From Ramazzottius varieornatus (taxonomy: Eukaryota; Tardigrada; Eutardigrada; Parachela; Ramazzottiidae): DNA of 64,000 nucleotides. Below the pieces are notes generated by a model. The model searched no databases. It was not told the origin of the DNA and saw only the letters and a program-made list of their open reading frames with translations. Where the stretch lies: the NCBI GenBank assembly GCA_001949185.1, contig BDGG01000005.1, positions 1,415,249 through 1,479,248 on the forward strand, read 5' to 3'. The stretch's first letter is position 1. The number at the start of each line of letters is the position of its first letter. Both the position numbers and the translations under genes were made by a program. Of the stretch, positions 24,311 to 36,360 are shown piece by piece.

Positions 24311-24749
24311 TATCTCGGTGAACGCCAAGCTGGCCCAAGTGAACGGACATATTGCGGTGCACTGCAGCCTTTGTCGTTCCGGTCGTCGCCATCTTTCCCG
24401 CCACGGTGTTCTTCTTTCCTGCTCCCTTGTACAGAAGATAGTTGGTGGGATCTTCGATCCACTGAACCAAATGCTCTTCCTCGCCAGGCATCCACACTCC
24501 ATAGTTGCACGGTTGGGAGTTGTCTGAGGCATGCTCTCTGACTACTCGTGGCTTGCGAGACTTGTTCGTTGGTGTCTGACCCGTCTCCACGTCGGTAGCT
24601 ACTTCTTTGCGTCTTCCCATAGTCAGAGCTGTGAAACAGAAGTCAAAATTCGTAACTTGTAGGAAATGTACGCAGGAGGATGGGGATTGTCAGTTAGCCA
24701 AGTATTCGCCAGTTTGGCGAGTTAGCAAAGTTGGGGTTTCCTCCTCGTA

Positions 24750-26071
24750 CACATAATGAACGAGCCAGCGAGCGAGTTGAGGTGGGGAATGAAATTATCA
24801 ACCCCAGGTTATGTGTAATATTTCAGCGAACCAGCGGTGGCAAAGTGTGATGTCATTTCATCAACTACATACTATAAATCCGCAGCGACAGCTGCATTAA
24901 GTTAGTATGATAACTGCCACCATAAATTCAGAAATCTCTTTATGGCGCTTTTTCTCTCGAGAATCGAGATTCTGCTCGCTCTTTCATCATCCGACTCTTT
25001 TGCTCTGCTTGATTACCAGGTACCGGAGGAAAGCACAAGGAGAAAGCACCGAAAGAGGGACAAGCTTAAGACGAGGACGATACGCCAGGCCATAGCCCAG
25101 CCGAAGTAAGAAAGCGGCTTACGAGTTTATAATTTGATGCATATGACTGGTCATCCGTTTTTGAGTACGGATTAACGGCGATGGTGATGGCCAAAAGTTG
25201 GTCGGACGGAAGATCCATAGTTTGTTCAGAAAGCTAACGAACACGCCAAAATTCTGAAAAAGAAACCGCGTCGACACCATCTCGCCGTATTATCCTTCTG
25301 CGTACGTCATACGTTCCAGCGCGATACAACGCAATCCAACGCAAGAAGGTTCCTTAATTTCCTGCCCAATATATTCTCTCAACAACTGCCCGCCCCCTTT
25401 CCCTCAGCGAAAATTTCGTCGAGACCCTCGAGACCCTCGAGACCCTCACGACAATCTCTAACAGGGCACATCAACCCGGAAATGGTAGGTGTCATTTGGG
25501 CAAAAAGCCGCCCTAACACGGCCGTGCGCGTGATTCCCAGGTGATCCCCTGCTAGTCCACAATAAAACGGCGCAGCCGCTTGGCACTGCGCACTGTAATA
25601 GGTTCACCATCATTGGTCATAGCCACCCTGTGGTCTTCGTTTCTTTCATCGTATTTTCTGACCCTGAAGTCCTATTTCAAACACTCAAAAGCCAACCTCA
25701 AAAAAATTGGATTATCTGATGACGTGACAAGTCTAGTGTCTAGAGTCCAGAACATAAGGATCATTTTGACCCCCGCTCCCCGGTCAAGCGACGGATTGAC
25801 AGCCAAGCTTGAAATTCCTAAACGGCCAGACTGTAGCGAAAATATCGGTTTTCTGAATTCAGCAACAGAGATCTCCTGTAGAAAATTATCTACGATTAGG
25901 TAGTACTAATAGTTCTGACCACTAGGATGGCCGAGCAAAGAAGGTAAACCATCATGGAGCACAAATTCTTACTGCGTTGCGTCTAGTATTGGGCCACAAA
26001 ACCCACAAAATGTTTCTGAAATTGCGCACCCTTAAAATGGCCTTTGCGCTGCAGCTAACTTCGTGACACTC
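24750..26071. other. Region without a supported gene
   Basis: No recognised gene. A 10-bp unit CGAGACCCT(C) is repeated three times at about 25419-25448. Confidence 0.45.
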
Positions 26072-26253
26072 TAGAGATTACGAGCGAAAGCGCACTACCA
26101 CAATTTAAAGACACACAGGAACATCGTGACGTCATATGTAGACACAGTGCGACTGTTCTGACACAGCGCCTACGAGACGAACCTGTCCCTGTGATGTCAC
26201 GATGTTCCTGTGCTTACTGAATTGTGCTAGCGCACTTTCGCTCGTAATCCCTA
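26072..26253. mobile_element. MITE family M, copy 1 of 3
   Basis: Inverted ends of about 60 bp start TAGAGATTACGAGCGAAAG and contain CACAGGAACATCGTGACGTC. The same family occurs at 41886-42058 and 50610-50777. No coding capacity. Confidence 0.88.
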
Positions 26254-29200
26254 TACTGTTTTGGTGCGGCGAGAATCGGTAACAGTGCGCCCGTGGTGGC
26301 TACCGTGCCGACGGTGTCAAGCTGAGTCCCGGTTCCTTTCGGCTAGATGATTAATGGATGGACCATGTATGATTGAACCTGGCGTCATTGTTGCTCCTTG
26401 CTCCGTACTTGGTTTAGTCCTGCATGGCCCATATACGACAGAAGTACTTTTATTAAACGGGCTCGAGATACAATCCATATACGAACCGACCGGGATCATG
26501 AAACTATGATCGAACCATGGCTCAACCATGGATTGATTCAGGGACAGTGAGGGACTTGGAAACCGGGATTTTTCTACCGGGAAATCATGGCAGAACCAAG
26601 AATTTACCACTTCGACTGCAGTCGCACAGAAAATCAAGTTTCAACGGGTGGAAATACCTTGTCTAAAGTTATTTCCGAACTTGAGAGCAGAATATAAAAC
26701 GCCAACGAAAAGTGAATCCAGAGGAGATACTATTCGAGAAAGAAAGGCAGCAAAAGACAGACTCAAGCCAGCGAGAGAAGTCGAGACCGAAAGAACGGTA
26801 GCGCATGCGCTGCAACACCCGTTGTTCCACTTGCATCGAGGCCTCCTTCCCAGCCTACAAAATAACAGAAGATCTATCGATTACGGAGCCTAACGACGAA
26901 AGAACAACATATAAATCCATTTTTCAAGCAGGAGATTCAGAACAGATATAACGCTTGCGTTGTGCAAGTGAGCAGAAGTTTGCTTACCCGTGAAGTATCG
27001 AGCCAATGCCCGGTAGTTCTTTGAATGATCTACCGTCCTAGGAATGTTCAGCTCCTGTTACTTCCAATGGACCCAGTCAACTCCTATGAAAACAAACTGC
27101 ATTAACGGCGAAACTGATGTACAGTCCACTCGTTCGAGATGTGTTACCTAAGTATTCGTACCGTCAGCCAAACTTTTACTGTACAGCTTGCCAAACACAG
27201 AAGAAAGTGACGTCAAGACTTCACCGACAATCAAATAGCAGGAAAATCAACTACTTACTTTCTGCCATATGAAACGCTTCAGATTTACGAAAGCAGTTTC
27301 GAATAGTCGACTCGTCAACTTCCGATCATCCTTTCATGATCCATTTGACAGAATGTAAAATCGTAAGAGAATTTTCATACAAGATTGTCAAAGCTATTCC
27401 TGTTTTCTCGACGGTGATCGACGCCATTTCGGTGACAGGCACGTCGAGATATGTGGTTAGAGCGGTATGTCGGTTGCAGAGCTTCGCCGGAAGAGGGTCT
27501 CGTTGTTTAGCTCTTATCCATAAGATGGGTTCCATCTTATCCGTAAGATGTGCTCGTGTTTGAAACAAAGCCACAGTCCGTCCTGATCTAGCTCTCAGTT
27601 AATTGACTGGGAAGATGATAGGAGAACAAGAAATGTTCGCTCTTCGAGCAAACAAACGGAAAGTAAACGCAACAGGTCGCTTCTGTTCCACTGCTCATGT
27701 GCACCAGTGAACAAACAATCAAAACTCGCCATGGCGGGCCCTCTTATGTTTACGAGAATTTTGCAGCTTTGAATTCGAAGAATTAGGTAACACATCTCAA
27801 ACGAGTGGACTGCAATTCCGTACGACCACGCATCAGCCGCCGTTCGCGACAGTTCTCACAGCAATTTCAACCTGACAGCCAGCACTCACCAAAAGTCCAG
27901 CATCCATAGAGTGCGTTTCTTTTAGTATTATAGAACTGAAACAAGCGTATGCGCTAGAACGACGGAGAATGGAGAATTATCTGAGGAAGTCAGAGGAGAA
28001 GATCTGGAAGAATCCACTGCTAAATTCAGACAACATTCACCGAAGTTACTACGCAATCAAGAATCAACCGTACCAGGGTGACACCAGATTGACTAGAATT
28101 CCGCTGCTGCTGCTGCTACTGCTGCTGCTGCTGCTGACGGGTGTTTCAATAAATCTCCGGCAAGTTAAGACGGCTGGTGCCGCCTCCTGCCTTTCACAGT
28201 TTGTCGTCGGGAGCAGCGTGATAAAAACAGTCTGTAATCTCAAAACGCAGGACGTGGCTCAACGCGCCTTGTGTTACAGTGGGTGGTCTAACGTCATACG
28301 TCTAAGAGCCGCGTTTTAGGACAGTCATACTCGCGTCCTTCCACTTCTCGATTCTATCCCAATAGTCAGATATTGCGGGAAAGCTGCGGTTATACTGGAT
28401 TCGAAAGCTAGAAAAACCACACAGCAGTCAAAGCGGGGGTTGACATGAGCGCATGCGCTTCAGATTCTTCGTAAACGTGAAGGACAAACGACTGACTTAC
28501 CTTGGGAATTACCGACGAAAGTTGCCAGTTCTCTCTGGAGACTCTGAGTACAGAATCTAATGTCCCAGTCGGACAATCCGAATCCAAAGAGTTCACAAGC
28601 TTACGTCCATGAGTTACTCCGCATGATGTGATAGTTGTACCTGAGCAACTAAGTCAATAGACACTGTGGGAAGAATAAAACAAGCTTTGAGCACCAGTGA
28701 GCGATATTTTGCGTAAAGTCAAGAAAGTGGCGAAACCAGGCTCCAGTTATGGAGCGGCTATGGATCGCACAGGGCGACACTGAACGGAGCTGGGCACCAG
28801 GCTCCAAATATGACCGAACCGTGCTGCAACTACGGTTCGTGGTTTACGAACCGGGCAAATCGGTCTCAAACGAAACGGGAGTAGAGTTTGCGAGAAAAAG
28901 TTCTGGTCGCTCGGACCAAGCGGCGCGTTTTTTTCATTTGAGATACCTGAAAGCTCGAACAATCTGATCGTTCGCTGAAATTTCGACAAGCTAAAACTTA
29001 ATTTTGGAGATTCTCCGTGTGCAAGCTGCACCCTGCTTCACCACATATTTTTCGGGCGTAATATTGAATACACATCGTCGATTAATCAATATAGCGATGC
29101 AATCCTGCTTGAAGAAGTGATCAGTTATCAGGTGGGAAAGTACGACTTGTGAGATATTTTCGGACAACAACTTCAAAATCTCCTCCCGTTTGGCCCTAGT

Positions 29201-29844
29201 TTAACCTTCCAAACTTTTCGCAAATGAATCTGCCATCGATCGATTCCCGCATCTGCTCCAAACCATTCAATGCACAGATGCTTGGTGAGTTGTAAGGTCG
29301 GTTTAATAGAGGTAGAGTTCTTGTCAAAATCCCGGCAGATTCGAAAAACAACTATTTTGAGCGCTCAAATTACTTTGAAAATGTATTGGTATCTCCAAAC
29401 CTTAGTGCGTTGAATGCTTTCTTGAAAGCGTTGCGCAGTATCCCTGAAGAGCTTTGCCGCCGAAGCTTTCCTAACATTCTTTCGTGTATTCTGAGAGCAG
29501 GAACAGCTTGACTCAAATCAGCTTTGACTGAGCAACATAAAACCCGGGGATGATATGTTTTGCACTCAATCCGGTTAATCCGGTTCCGCAAGGAAAAATT
29601 AGAAAACGGCGGATAACTTCCTGATGAGAGTTCGAATTCAGCGTTTTCTCCCGGTTCTTAATGGAGCTGTCTTGAGCCTTGCTGTGAAGGAATGCGGGGA
29701 AATTGAGAATCAAGTTTGTGAGAACATTTTTAATGGGTTCCCCCCAAACCAGACAAGTCATACTTTCCCAACTGATAGAACTTAACGATGATTCTAGGTT
29801 CGATGATTCTAGGTTGTCACCTGTCAGAGCATTATATTCGAAAA
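26254..29844. other. Region without a supported gene
   Basis: No recognisable protein. A CTG microsatellite (about 12 units with interruptions) spans 28101-28137. A small region of repeated CCATGG-centred words lies around 26,360-26,540. Confidence 0.45.
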
Positions 29845-31881
29845 CTATATCTGGGCTCTTGGTGGTTTCGCGACTGGTGCTAAAACCGAAACTAAACTTA
29901 ACATTGCTGTGACTAGTTGGATTCGTTGTTCATTTCCAGCATTGGCTGACATTGAGTTCGGGTTTGCTGAATCATCAGCAGACGGGCGGTCAGCTCGCTG
30001 CGGTAGGTCTTCAGGTATCGGTATGAGTCCGGTGAACGGCTTTCTCGACGTTTCACTGCTGCCAGATGCTTCAGAAGCAGAAGCCTTCAAGACAACGTAT
30101 TGCTTTCCGCTGAAATGTTTTGCCGAGTCGGTCTTGTTACTCGTGAGTACACCGAAATAGAGTCCTTTATCGTCCAGAACCATCTTGTCATAGACGTTAC
30201 AGAGGTCGGTCGAACAACCACAACTGTATAGTGAAAGGTCTTTGTTGGGGTGAGGATAACATTCACCATCTTTGTGGCTATCTGTCATGACGAAACAGCT
30301 GCGAGTGCTGTGGGTGTCGTCAGGATGACCGAGAGCAGGAACCGCCGCATAGCAAGATGGAGGACCATTATCTTCACTGCAGTTTTGGATATATGGCGTC
30401 AGCTCGCTCGTGTCTTTAAACTTGTAACAAGGTGGTTGGTTACGCTGGCTGCGGTTCGCGTACACCCACAAATCGATATCTGCGGGATGTCCAGCGTAGT
30501 TGTCACAGACGAAGCACCGGATGCCTGTTTTACATCAGAAAGTAAGCTTTCTCTCGCCATGACAAACAGTTGACTAGCTCTGATGAATAATTCAGCCAGG
30601 AATTCCGAAGTTGAGAAGTAAACGCACTTCTTGCCCTACCAAAGACGTCCTAAGCGTTGAACAACGTTAAAAAATTTTACAATGCATTGTCCTAAATGCT
30701 ACAAGAAGAAAATCGCGGAGTTGTCCATGTAAAATCGCATTGCGAAGTTGCTCATTATGAAAAAGTCTCACGCAAGCGTATAAGGTAACTTGACCGGTTA
30801 GAATCAGCTGTTTTTCGAACAGATTTTTTATCAATAACACTGATGACAGTCCTCCCGAGTCTCCCCCCGCCAAGTGAGTATCTTCAACAAATTTGCTCTT
30901 CCTTCGTACCTCTTGTTTATTGACACTTACGGAACCGCGTATTGTGCGCTCGGTTTGACACACTGGGTCAAATTTGAACCACTTTCTAACTGGTAGAACG
31001 AGAGGGGCGGACACTTGATCCACCAATGACCGCGAAAAGGAAGGATATACGGTGCGCGACATGATCCGTGTAACTCCCATTTTTTTGTAACGGTATGATT
31101 CTTTTCCATAGTCAACCAGCACCGATACAAAATCTGACCGATGCACTCGAGGAACAATGTGCTTCTGCATCTTTAGATGTTTTTTTGGAGTGGAATTTTC
31201 ACTTTCTTACAAAATATACTAATTCTTAAAGATAGAGGCAACAACGACCATCACCTCAAATTTTAATTTTCAAGGGTGTATCGACCAACGGCTAACTCAC
31301 TCCGCCGCACAGGTAAGTGTTTTGGTGTGCAATGTAAAAAAATGACCCCCGCTGATTTGACGAAAATAAAGCCTACACAGCAGGCCTTCAAAATCATTTT
31401 CGTGTCGGTTTTGACTCAGTGGTCCCGTAAGTGTTAAATAGCTCGACAGGTTTTTCTGTCAGCAAAATCAAGCGTAGCAGCCTTGTAAACGAGGATAAAA
31501 TTCAGGATGAGCAACTCCGCCATGCGATTTTATATGGACAACTTCGCTGTTTTCCCTGTATCTATTTCACCAGTGAATGAACGGAAATCAGTCAGAAGAC
31601 ACCGGCAAAAGCAAAAATGATCGACCAATTTTTGATCGGTAAATGGGTCTGAATACTAGACCTCCGCAACTTCGATTTCTAATTGCCGTGAAAGAAAGCT
31701 CTCGCCTCACATCAGGTAACGTTACAAGCCGCTTTATTTCTGTACCTGCTGCAGTGAAGTCCGTCAGGATTTGCGATAAAGCGGTGAGCACTAGCAATAA
31801 ATATGCAAAGACCTGTTGAAGCGACACACGAGCAACAACAAACAGTGGAATCATCACTGTGAAATGAGTTTCGGAGTACAA
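29845..31881 (-). CDS. Ly6/quiver-like secreted or membrane-anchored protein
   Basis: Two exons: 31881-31746 (signal peptide) and 30524-29845. The first encodes a hydrophobic leader (VFAYLLLVLTALSQI) and ends in phase 1 at a GTACAG donor. The second starts after ..AAACAG with two bases that complete a Gly codon and then read IRCFVCDNYAG, so leader and domain join smoothly (..TDFTAAG-IRCFVC). The Ly6 domain has ten cysteines and ends YSCGCSTDLCNVYDK. A Ser-rich stalk and a moderately hydrophobic end (LVTAMLSLVSVLAPVA, then polar residues) follow; GPI anchoring is possible but not typical. The start could be residue 1 or the Met at position 10. The protein is 262-271 residues. Related quiver/sleepless proteins modulate channels and receptors at the cell surface; the actual target is unknown. 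The 1.2-kb intron contains a 167-codon frame (30667-31170) that I do not think is real. Confidence 0.78.
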
Positions 31882-32109
31882 CTTTCACCACTAAGTTTTG
31901 TTGAAGAGCGGATCATTGGTTAGATCACTGACACCTCTAAAACTTGCTGCCGGCACCAGCCTTTTCAGAGCTGTATCCAGATAGTAGATACCGGCAATGA
32001 CTTTCTACCTTGAGTCAACATTTTTCACATCAGTCGTCCAAATTCCGTTGCCAGGAACTTCTGAAAGTTCATCGTCCCAATCGTAATGTAATTGACAGTC
32101 CTTATTTGA

Positions 32110-33029
32110 CAAATTCTTATTTGAATTTTACTTCTATTTAATTAAAAGAGTGTGACTATTGTCACCGCGCAAACCGCCTAGAAGTCTAACGCAACCGTCT
32201 TGGTAGCATGCCTAACCGACCAATTCATGACTGGAAAGGCTGATCTAATGTTTCTCTGTTGCTACATATTGCGTGTCCTTCCCCTTTGTCAGATTTAAAA
32301 AACCACAATTAAAGGCAGTGACGACAGCTTTGAGGCGGTGTGGAATTAGTTAGTCAAATTCTGAAAAGAGGCGGTGGCTTTAGGCTTTAGGCGGTGAAGA
32401 CGGTGGCAATAGCCATTTAAGCGGTTTGGGCTGTGACTAGCCATTTCCTAATCAAACTCCCTAGAATTACCAATTTTATTGAACCAACCGTTAAACCACG
32501 GAACTAAAACTTTCACTTAATCAAAATTAGTAAGAAGTTCTAATTAAAATTAGTTTTACTTTAATGAACTGAATACCTTTTCTCTAGTTTTGCTACATGA
32601 AATAACGGAAAAATCTGTACAGAAATGGTATTTGGACCCTAGTTTAACCCCAGCTGCGCACTCGTTTCGTTATTTCACCATGCACTGCCCATTTTGCAAA
32701 TCTTTATCACGTGCACCTGCGTACATTCACTCGTCAAATATCGTGTACGGTTCAGTCTCCATGTGAACATTTGGTGTATGTATTTGCCCGAGGCGTTGTA
32801 TAAAGACTGCTCAGCACTTGAACTGCTAACGAAAACGAGTTTACTAGATCTTCTGTTAGAGTTTTGATTATCCCTTTTACTACATCGAGACAAAGAATTT
32901 TTTGATTAGTTACTTTTGCTTAGTAAAAGACGCAGGGCTAAATTGGTAATTTTAACTGGCCTAGTAAAACTCGAAAACCTCGATTTTGAAGGAGTTTTAC
33001 TTCCACTTCTACTAATCAAAACAACACTG
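32110..33029. mobile_element. Probable hAT-like MITE, AT-rich, with AGTAAAAC word interior
   Basis: The right end reads ATCAAAACAACACTG, the inverse of CAGTGTTGTTTTGAT, like other hAT-type ends here. Flanks are TTATTTGA (32102-32109) and TTATTTGT (33030-33037), 7 of 8 matching. The left end is poorly matched, so the element is only probable. Confidence 0.5.
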
Positions 33030-33163
33030 TTATTTGTGGCTTCAATTACAGACTTCATTCGCCGTATGAAGTTCGTTTCATGACCCTAGCATTCCTAGAA
33101 GTTGCAGTCGAATTCACCTCTGCTTGAAAATAATGTTGCCGTAGTTCGACTTGGTTTGACTTA

Positions 33164-33820
33164 GTTCGACTTACAAAGGAACGGAGGTGATCGTCGGCGC
33201 CTGAACCTCTTCCGACTTTTTCTGTCGAAACTACTCGGTCCTAGCTACTGTATGAGGGTACTCTGAACGGCCACCGCGCATCTTTCGGCCAGGGAGAAAA
33301 TTTTGAATGCGTGGAACCCTCTAGAAACCATTGTGGGACCCATGACTTCTCGACGTCTACTGGTTCTCGTATCGTTCGAAACATAACGTCTTCAGCAACG
33401 AAAATGCATCAAAGGAACTGGTAAACATTTCTGCTGTTTCAGATTTTTGCGAAACAAAAATTTTCGTTTTCGTCGGAGTTTTCGTGATGGACTACTCATC
33501 AATCGAAAGTTGGAGAAATCGAAAAACTGTGTTTCGCTAACCGGAAACAGCAGAAGTGCTCACCATTTCAACCGATGCATTTTTGTTGCTGGAGACGTTA
33601 TGCTGAGGACGGTACGAGAACCAGTAGACGTCGAGAAGTCAGCGTCCTACAGTAGTTTCGAGAGGGTTCCACCCATTCAGAATTTTCTCCTTGGCCAAAA
33701 GGTGCTCGGTGGCAGTTCAGAGTACCCTCAAACGGTAGCTAGGACCGAGTACTTTCGAAAGAAAAAGTCGGAAGAAGTTCAAGCGCCGAGGGCCACCTCC
33801 GTTCCCTTGTTAACTCGACT
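33164..33820. mobile_element. Long palindromic fold-back element
   Basis: The two halves are near-perfect inverted copies: left GTTCGACTTACAAAGG.. and right ..CCTTGTTAACTCGAC, about 280 bp each. They include mirrored GACGTCTACTGGTTCTCGTA and GTCCTAGCTAC segments, with TTA/TAA flanks. A 127-codon frame across the centre is a by-product of the palindrome. Confidence 0.78.
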
Positions 33821-33903
33821 AACCGCGTAAGTCGTTTTGCATTTCGGTCAACCATTTTGCAAAACGAGTTTTGACATTAGTCCTCCTCACGAGAGGCCGT
33901 AAG

Positions 33904-33953
33904 TTTCGCTTTCAAGATAAGCAGCTCTCGAGTAGCTTATCTTGAAAGCGAAA
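33904..33953. repeat. Perfect 19-bp hairpin
   Basis: TTTCGCTTTCAAGATAAGC (33904-33922) pairs exactly with 33935-33953 across a 12-nt loop. It lies just outside the fold-back element. Confidence 0.9.
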
Positions 33954-35020
33954 ACGGATTATTCTCTGCACACTTGACTCAAAATTTCAAATTTCCACTT
34001 CTCAGCTGATCTCTGTCTGCACAGTGCTTGAAGTTGCGAGATACCGTTTCGCTTATGGGCTTCTTGTTACCTATTAGTGTCGGAGATATCGGAAGACAGA
34101 GACTAGCCAGAGAGAAAACCATGAGTTTCAACGAACTAAACTACGAGGTAAACGACATAATTTCGGCACATCGATTTTCGCATCATAATTGAAGTTCAGC
34201 GAAAAGCTTGAACATCATCCACAACGCTTGATTCATCTTTCACCGTACGGCTGTGGGAACAACTTTAGGCTTTTTAACATTGGACTGACCCATCAGTCTT
34301 CCAAGACAGATTCCTTTGGGGTACAATGCGTTGTCGTTCTCGTACTCGCTAAGACCTCGAACAGAGAGATCGATCCACCTCAGGAAACAAGAAGCGGTGA
34401 TTACAGGCAACATGAGCGGAGAAAATATATGCCCGAATTATGTCTTTTACCTCGTACGCAGTGATCCAAACTCTGTTTAACAACTATTCTACCAGGGGGT
34501 GAAACTCACTTCCGTGGTGCAGGGTGATCTGACCGTAAAAAGCTTTCGGACGATCATCTTCGATTGATACCTTTTGCATTACCCGGAGAATCAAATTATA
34601 CTAAAATCCAAGCGACGACCATTGGCTAGCGCTTCTGGGGACCCGGATGTTGATCTCCGTTCGCGTCTACTATCCATATGACCAGCCGCCAGGGTAGTAA
34701 TTTTTTGGGAACCCCCTGCTTCACACAAAGTTTCTAAAAAACCAAGACTTGCGCCAAGATACTGTACGAGGTACAGTATAGTGAAAAACATATCGGCTTT
34801 TCGCACTGCCTGAATTATGATGGGAAAATTGGCCCGCCCGAATGGTGAAGTTTACTTCGAACGCTATCGCACGCGCGAAAATTACCCGCAAGTAAAGCAA
34901 TATGAGGTTTCAAACTTCGATGATTGTTTGATAATCCCCTCATTCTGTACGGTAACATCAAACTCATAAATTCTATCCACATTCATGGTTCTTGTAACTC
35001 TCTGGTGAATTCTCGCTGTT
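33954..35020. other. Region without a supported gene
   Basis: No recognised gene or structured repeat. Confidence 0.4.
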
Positions 35021-35169
35021 ATGCATTCGTTGGGAAGAATTAGAAAGCGGAAGACGTATGGAGACGAAGAAGCGAAGCGTACTGTTGAGTCATTCCGGAA
35101 CTCTGGAAAGCTTTTGAACAAGTTTTCAAAAGAACACAGGATTCCAGAGTCTACGCTTCGAGGATGGCT
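35021..35169 (+). pseudogene. Helix-turn-helix fragment, pogo/Tigger-like transposase N-terminus
   Basis: ATG at 35021 opens a frame reading RKRKTYGDEEAKRTVESFRN, then LLNKFSKEHRIPESTLRGW, which looks like the psq-type HTH of pogo/Tigger or related transposases. It ends in phase 2 at a GTAAGTG donor (35170). The next putative exon (after 35227) gives a short KIKGIGKIKYQ and then a stop. No catalytic domain follows, so it is a small relic. Confidence 0.5.
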
Positions 35170-35229
35170 GTAAGTGTCTTTTATTCTCTGGCTCAACATT
35201 TATCGTTACGAGGGCTTCTTCTTTCAGAC

Positions 35230-36352
35230 AAAATCTACCAGCAAAGATCAAAGGTATCGGAAAGATCAAGTATCAGAACCACTCTACATGCTAGCTGACG
35301 AGTATGTTCAAGATCTTAACTGCACTTCAGATTGCAGTGGAAGACAGCTGATCTGGATGTTAGATATTCCAACGATAGCAGGATTTATGATGGATTCTTG
35401 ATTGGCCAGAGTGTGTGAAACCAGTGCCTGACGGGCAAAATTCACGCGATTGATGGCGTGCTTCGCGAAGTTTAACACTTGCAGTACCAAGGGGTGCAAA
35501 TGATCCCAGTGCCGCAATTCTTGGCAGAGTACGGGCTTCATATCAAGCGCATCAGCTTAAGATTTTTTGCTTTGCCCGGACAATATCCTCATCCATCTGG
35601 TGAAGCATAGTGACCGCTGGCTAGACAAACCAGAAACCTCCAGCAATAAATAGTTCGAGGAGGGAAGATTCTGTCTCCTTCCCTTAGGAAATTTTCCTAA
35701 TTTTTATCATACTGTGGAATTCCTCTCCAGTTCATGAAGAAGAGAAATGTATTCTCTCTTGCGTGTTGTGGGCAGACTGGACCAGCGGAGTCTGCTGATC
35801 GCACGAAAAAATTCAAACTTACCACTGACGAGGAGCTGTTACCCGATCAGCTGGCGCAAGGTATCTCCGCCTCGTTTTACGTCACTCAAACCACGCATTC
35901 TGCTACTGACCGATTTGAGCCCCACCCCCTCTTTTCAACCAGTTAAAGTCCCCGGGATCGTTTGAACCCCCTGACTTTATTCCGACAGAACACGTGGTAC
36001 TGGACGTGTCACGAAGCATTACGGTACCATAACCATTGCACCTTTCCCAACAGCTTTTGTCTCGATAAGGTTCGCGCAGTCCTCAGAAAAGAATCTGATT
36101 GTTCGTTTTGTCGATCCGGCAAGTGGCGCACTTCCGCCTGATTTTCCAAATTTTGGCCAATCGAGAAGGCGGTAACTGGATCCTTGGTCCAATGTGGCAG
36201 TGATTTTTGAAACCTAAAATTATTCAAAATTAAAAATTATCTAAAAGAATTTCACCACGCTCCGGCCCCTAGGCCGTTCGGCGTGGGACGTCACTCACAG
36301 GCAGAGAGTGGACCAACCGACGATAATTCGTCCACTTGACAGAAGATGTTTA
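35230..36352. other. Region without a supported gene
   Basis: No recognised gene. A fragment with GGCAAGTGGCGCAC near 36118 resembles the small MITEs in the NOM1 introns. Confidence 0.4.
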
Positions 36353-36360
36353 TCGTACCG

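Larger units (their letters stand above)
23046..24620 (-). pseudogene. SANT/Myb-like DNA-binding partner of the Harbinger transposase, split by two MITEs
   Basis: Start at 24620 (MGRRKEVATDVET). The SANT-like domain reads NYGVWMPGEEEHLVQWIED, KGAGKKNTVAGK, AAVHRNMSVHLGQLGVHRD. At that point a 126-bp MITE interrupts. Conceptually joining 24312/24313 to 24183 continues the frame as STTIKNKLLHLEK, one TGA, YKAAMVFLKSTGSG, up to a phase-1 donor at 24039. After a GT-AG intron, exon 2 (from 23914) reads GIVPSYCPYWFRLRPVF and an acidic stretch. It is then cut by a 318-bp MITE. Joining its flanks again restores the frame (TSQLISCPSSIKSTPQPRV..). A coiled-coil C-terminus (KKLLLEEKKLELAGQ) follows after a 7-base A run (23184-23190) that seems one base too long. 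CPYW and TGSG motifs are typical of Harbinger partner proteins. The gene is dead. Confidence 0.82.
20545..24747. mobile_element. PIF/Harbinger-type element, almost complete but inactivated
   Basis: The ends are CGAGGAGGAAAACCC (20545) and the inverted GGGTTTCCTCCTCG (24747), flanked by TA at 20543-20544 and 24748-24749. Inside are the two genes expected of the superfamily in convergent orientation: a DDE transposase (plus) and a SANT/Myb-like DNA-binding partner (minus). Two MITEs (23339-23656 and 24185-24310) were inserted later, both in the partner gene. The TA flank is unusual for Harbinger, which normally duplicates 3 bp, so the exact ends should be treated with caution. Confidence 0.75.

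Noticed and set aside
24183-24620. SANT-like protein ending at about 24276
   Set aside because: That stop is inside the 126-bp MITE; the true reading frame resumes after it.
30667-31170. 167-codon reverse-strand frame
   Set aside because: No recognisable domain; it lies inside the intron that must be removed to join leader and Ly6 domain.
33447-33830. 127-codon plus-strand frame
   Set aside because: It spans the centre of a long palindrome and is a by-product of it.
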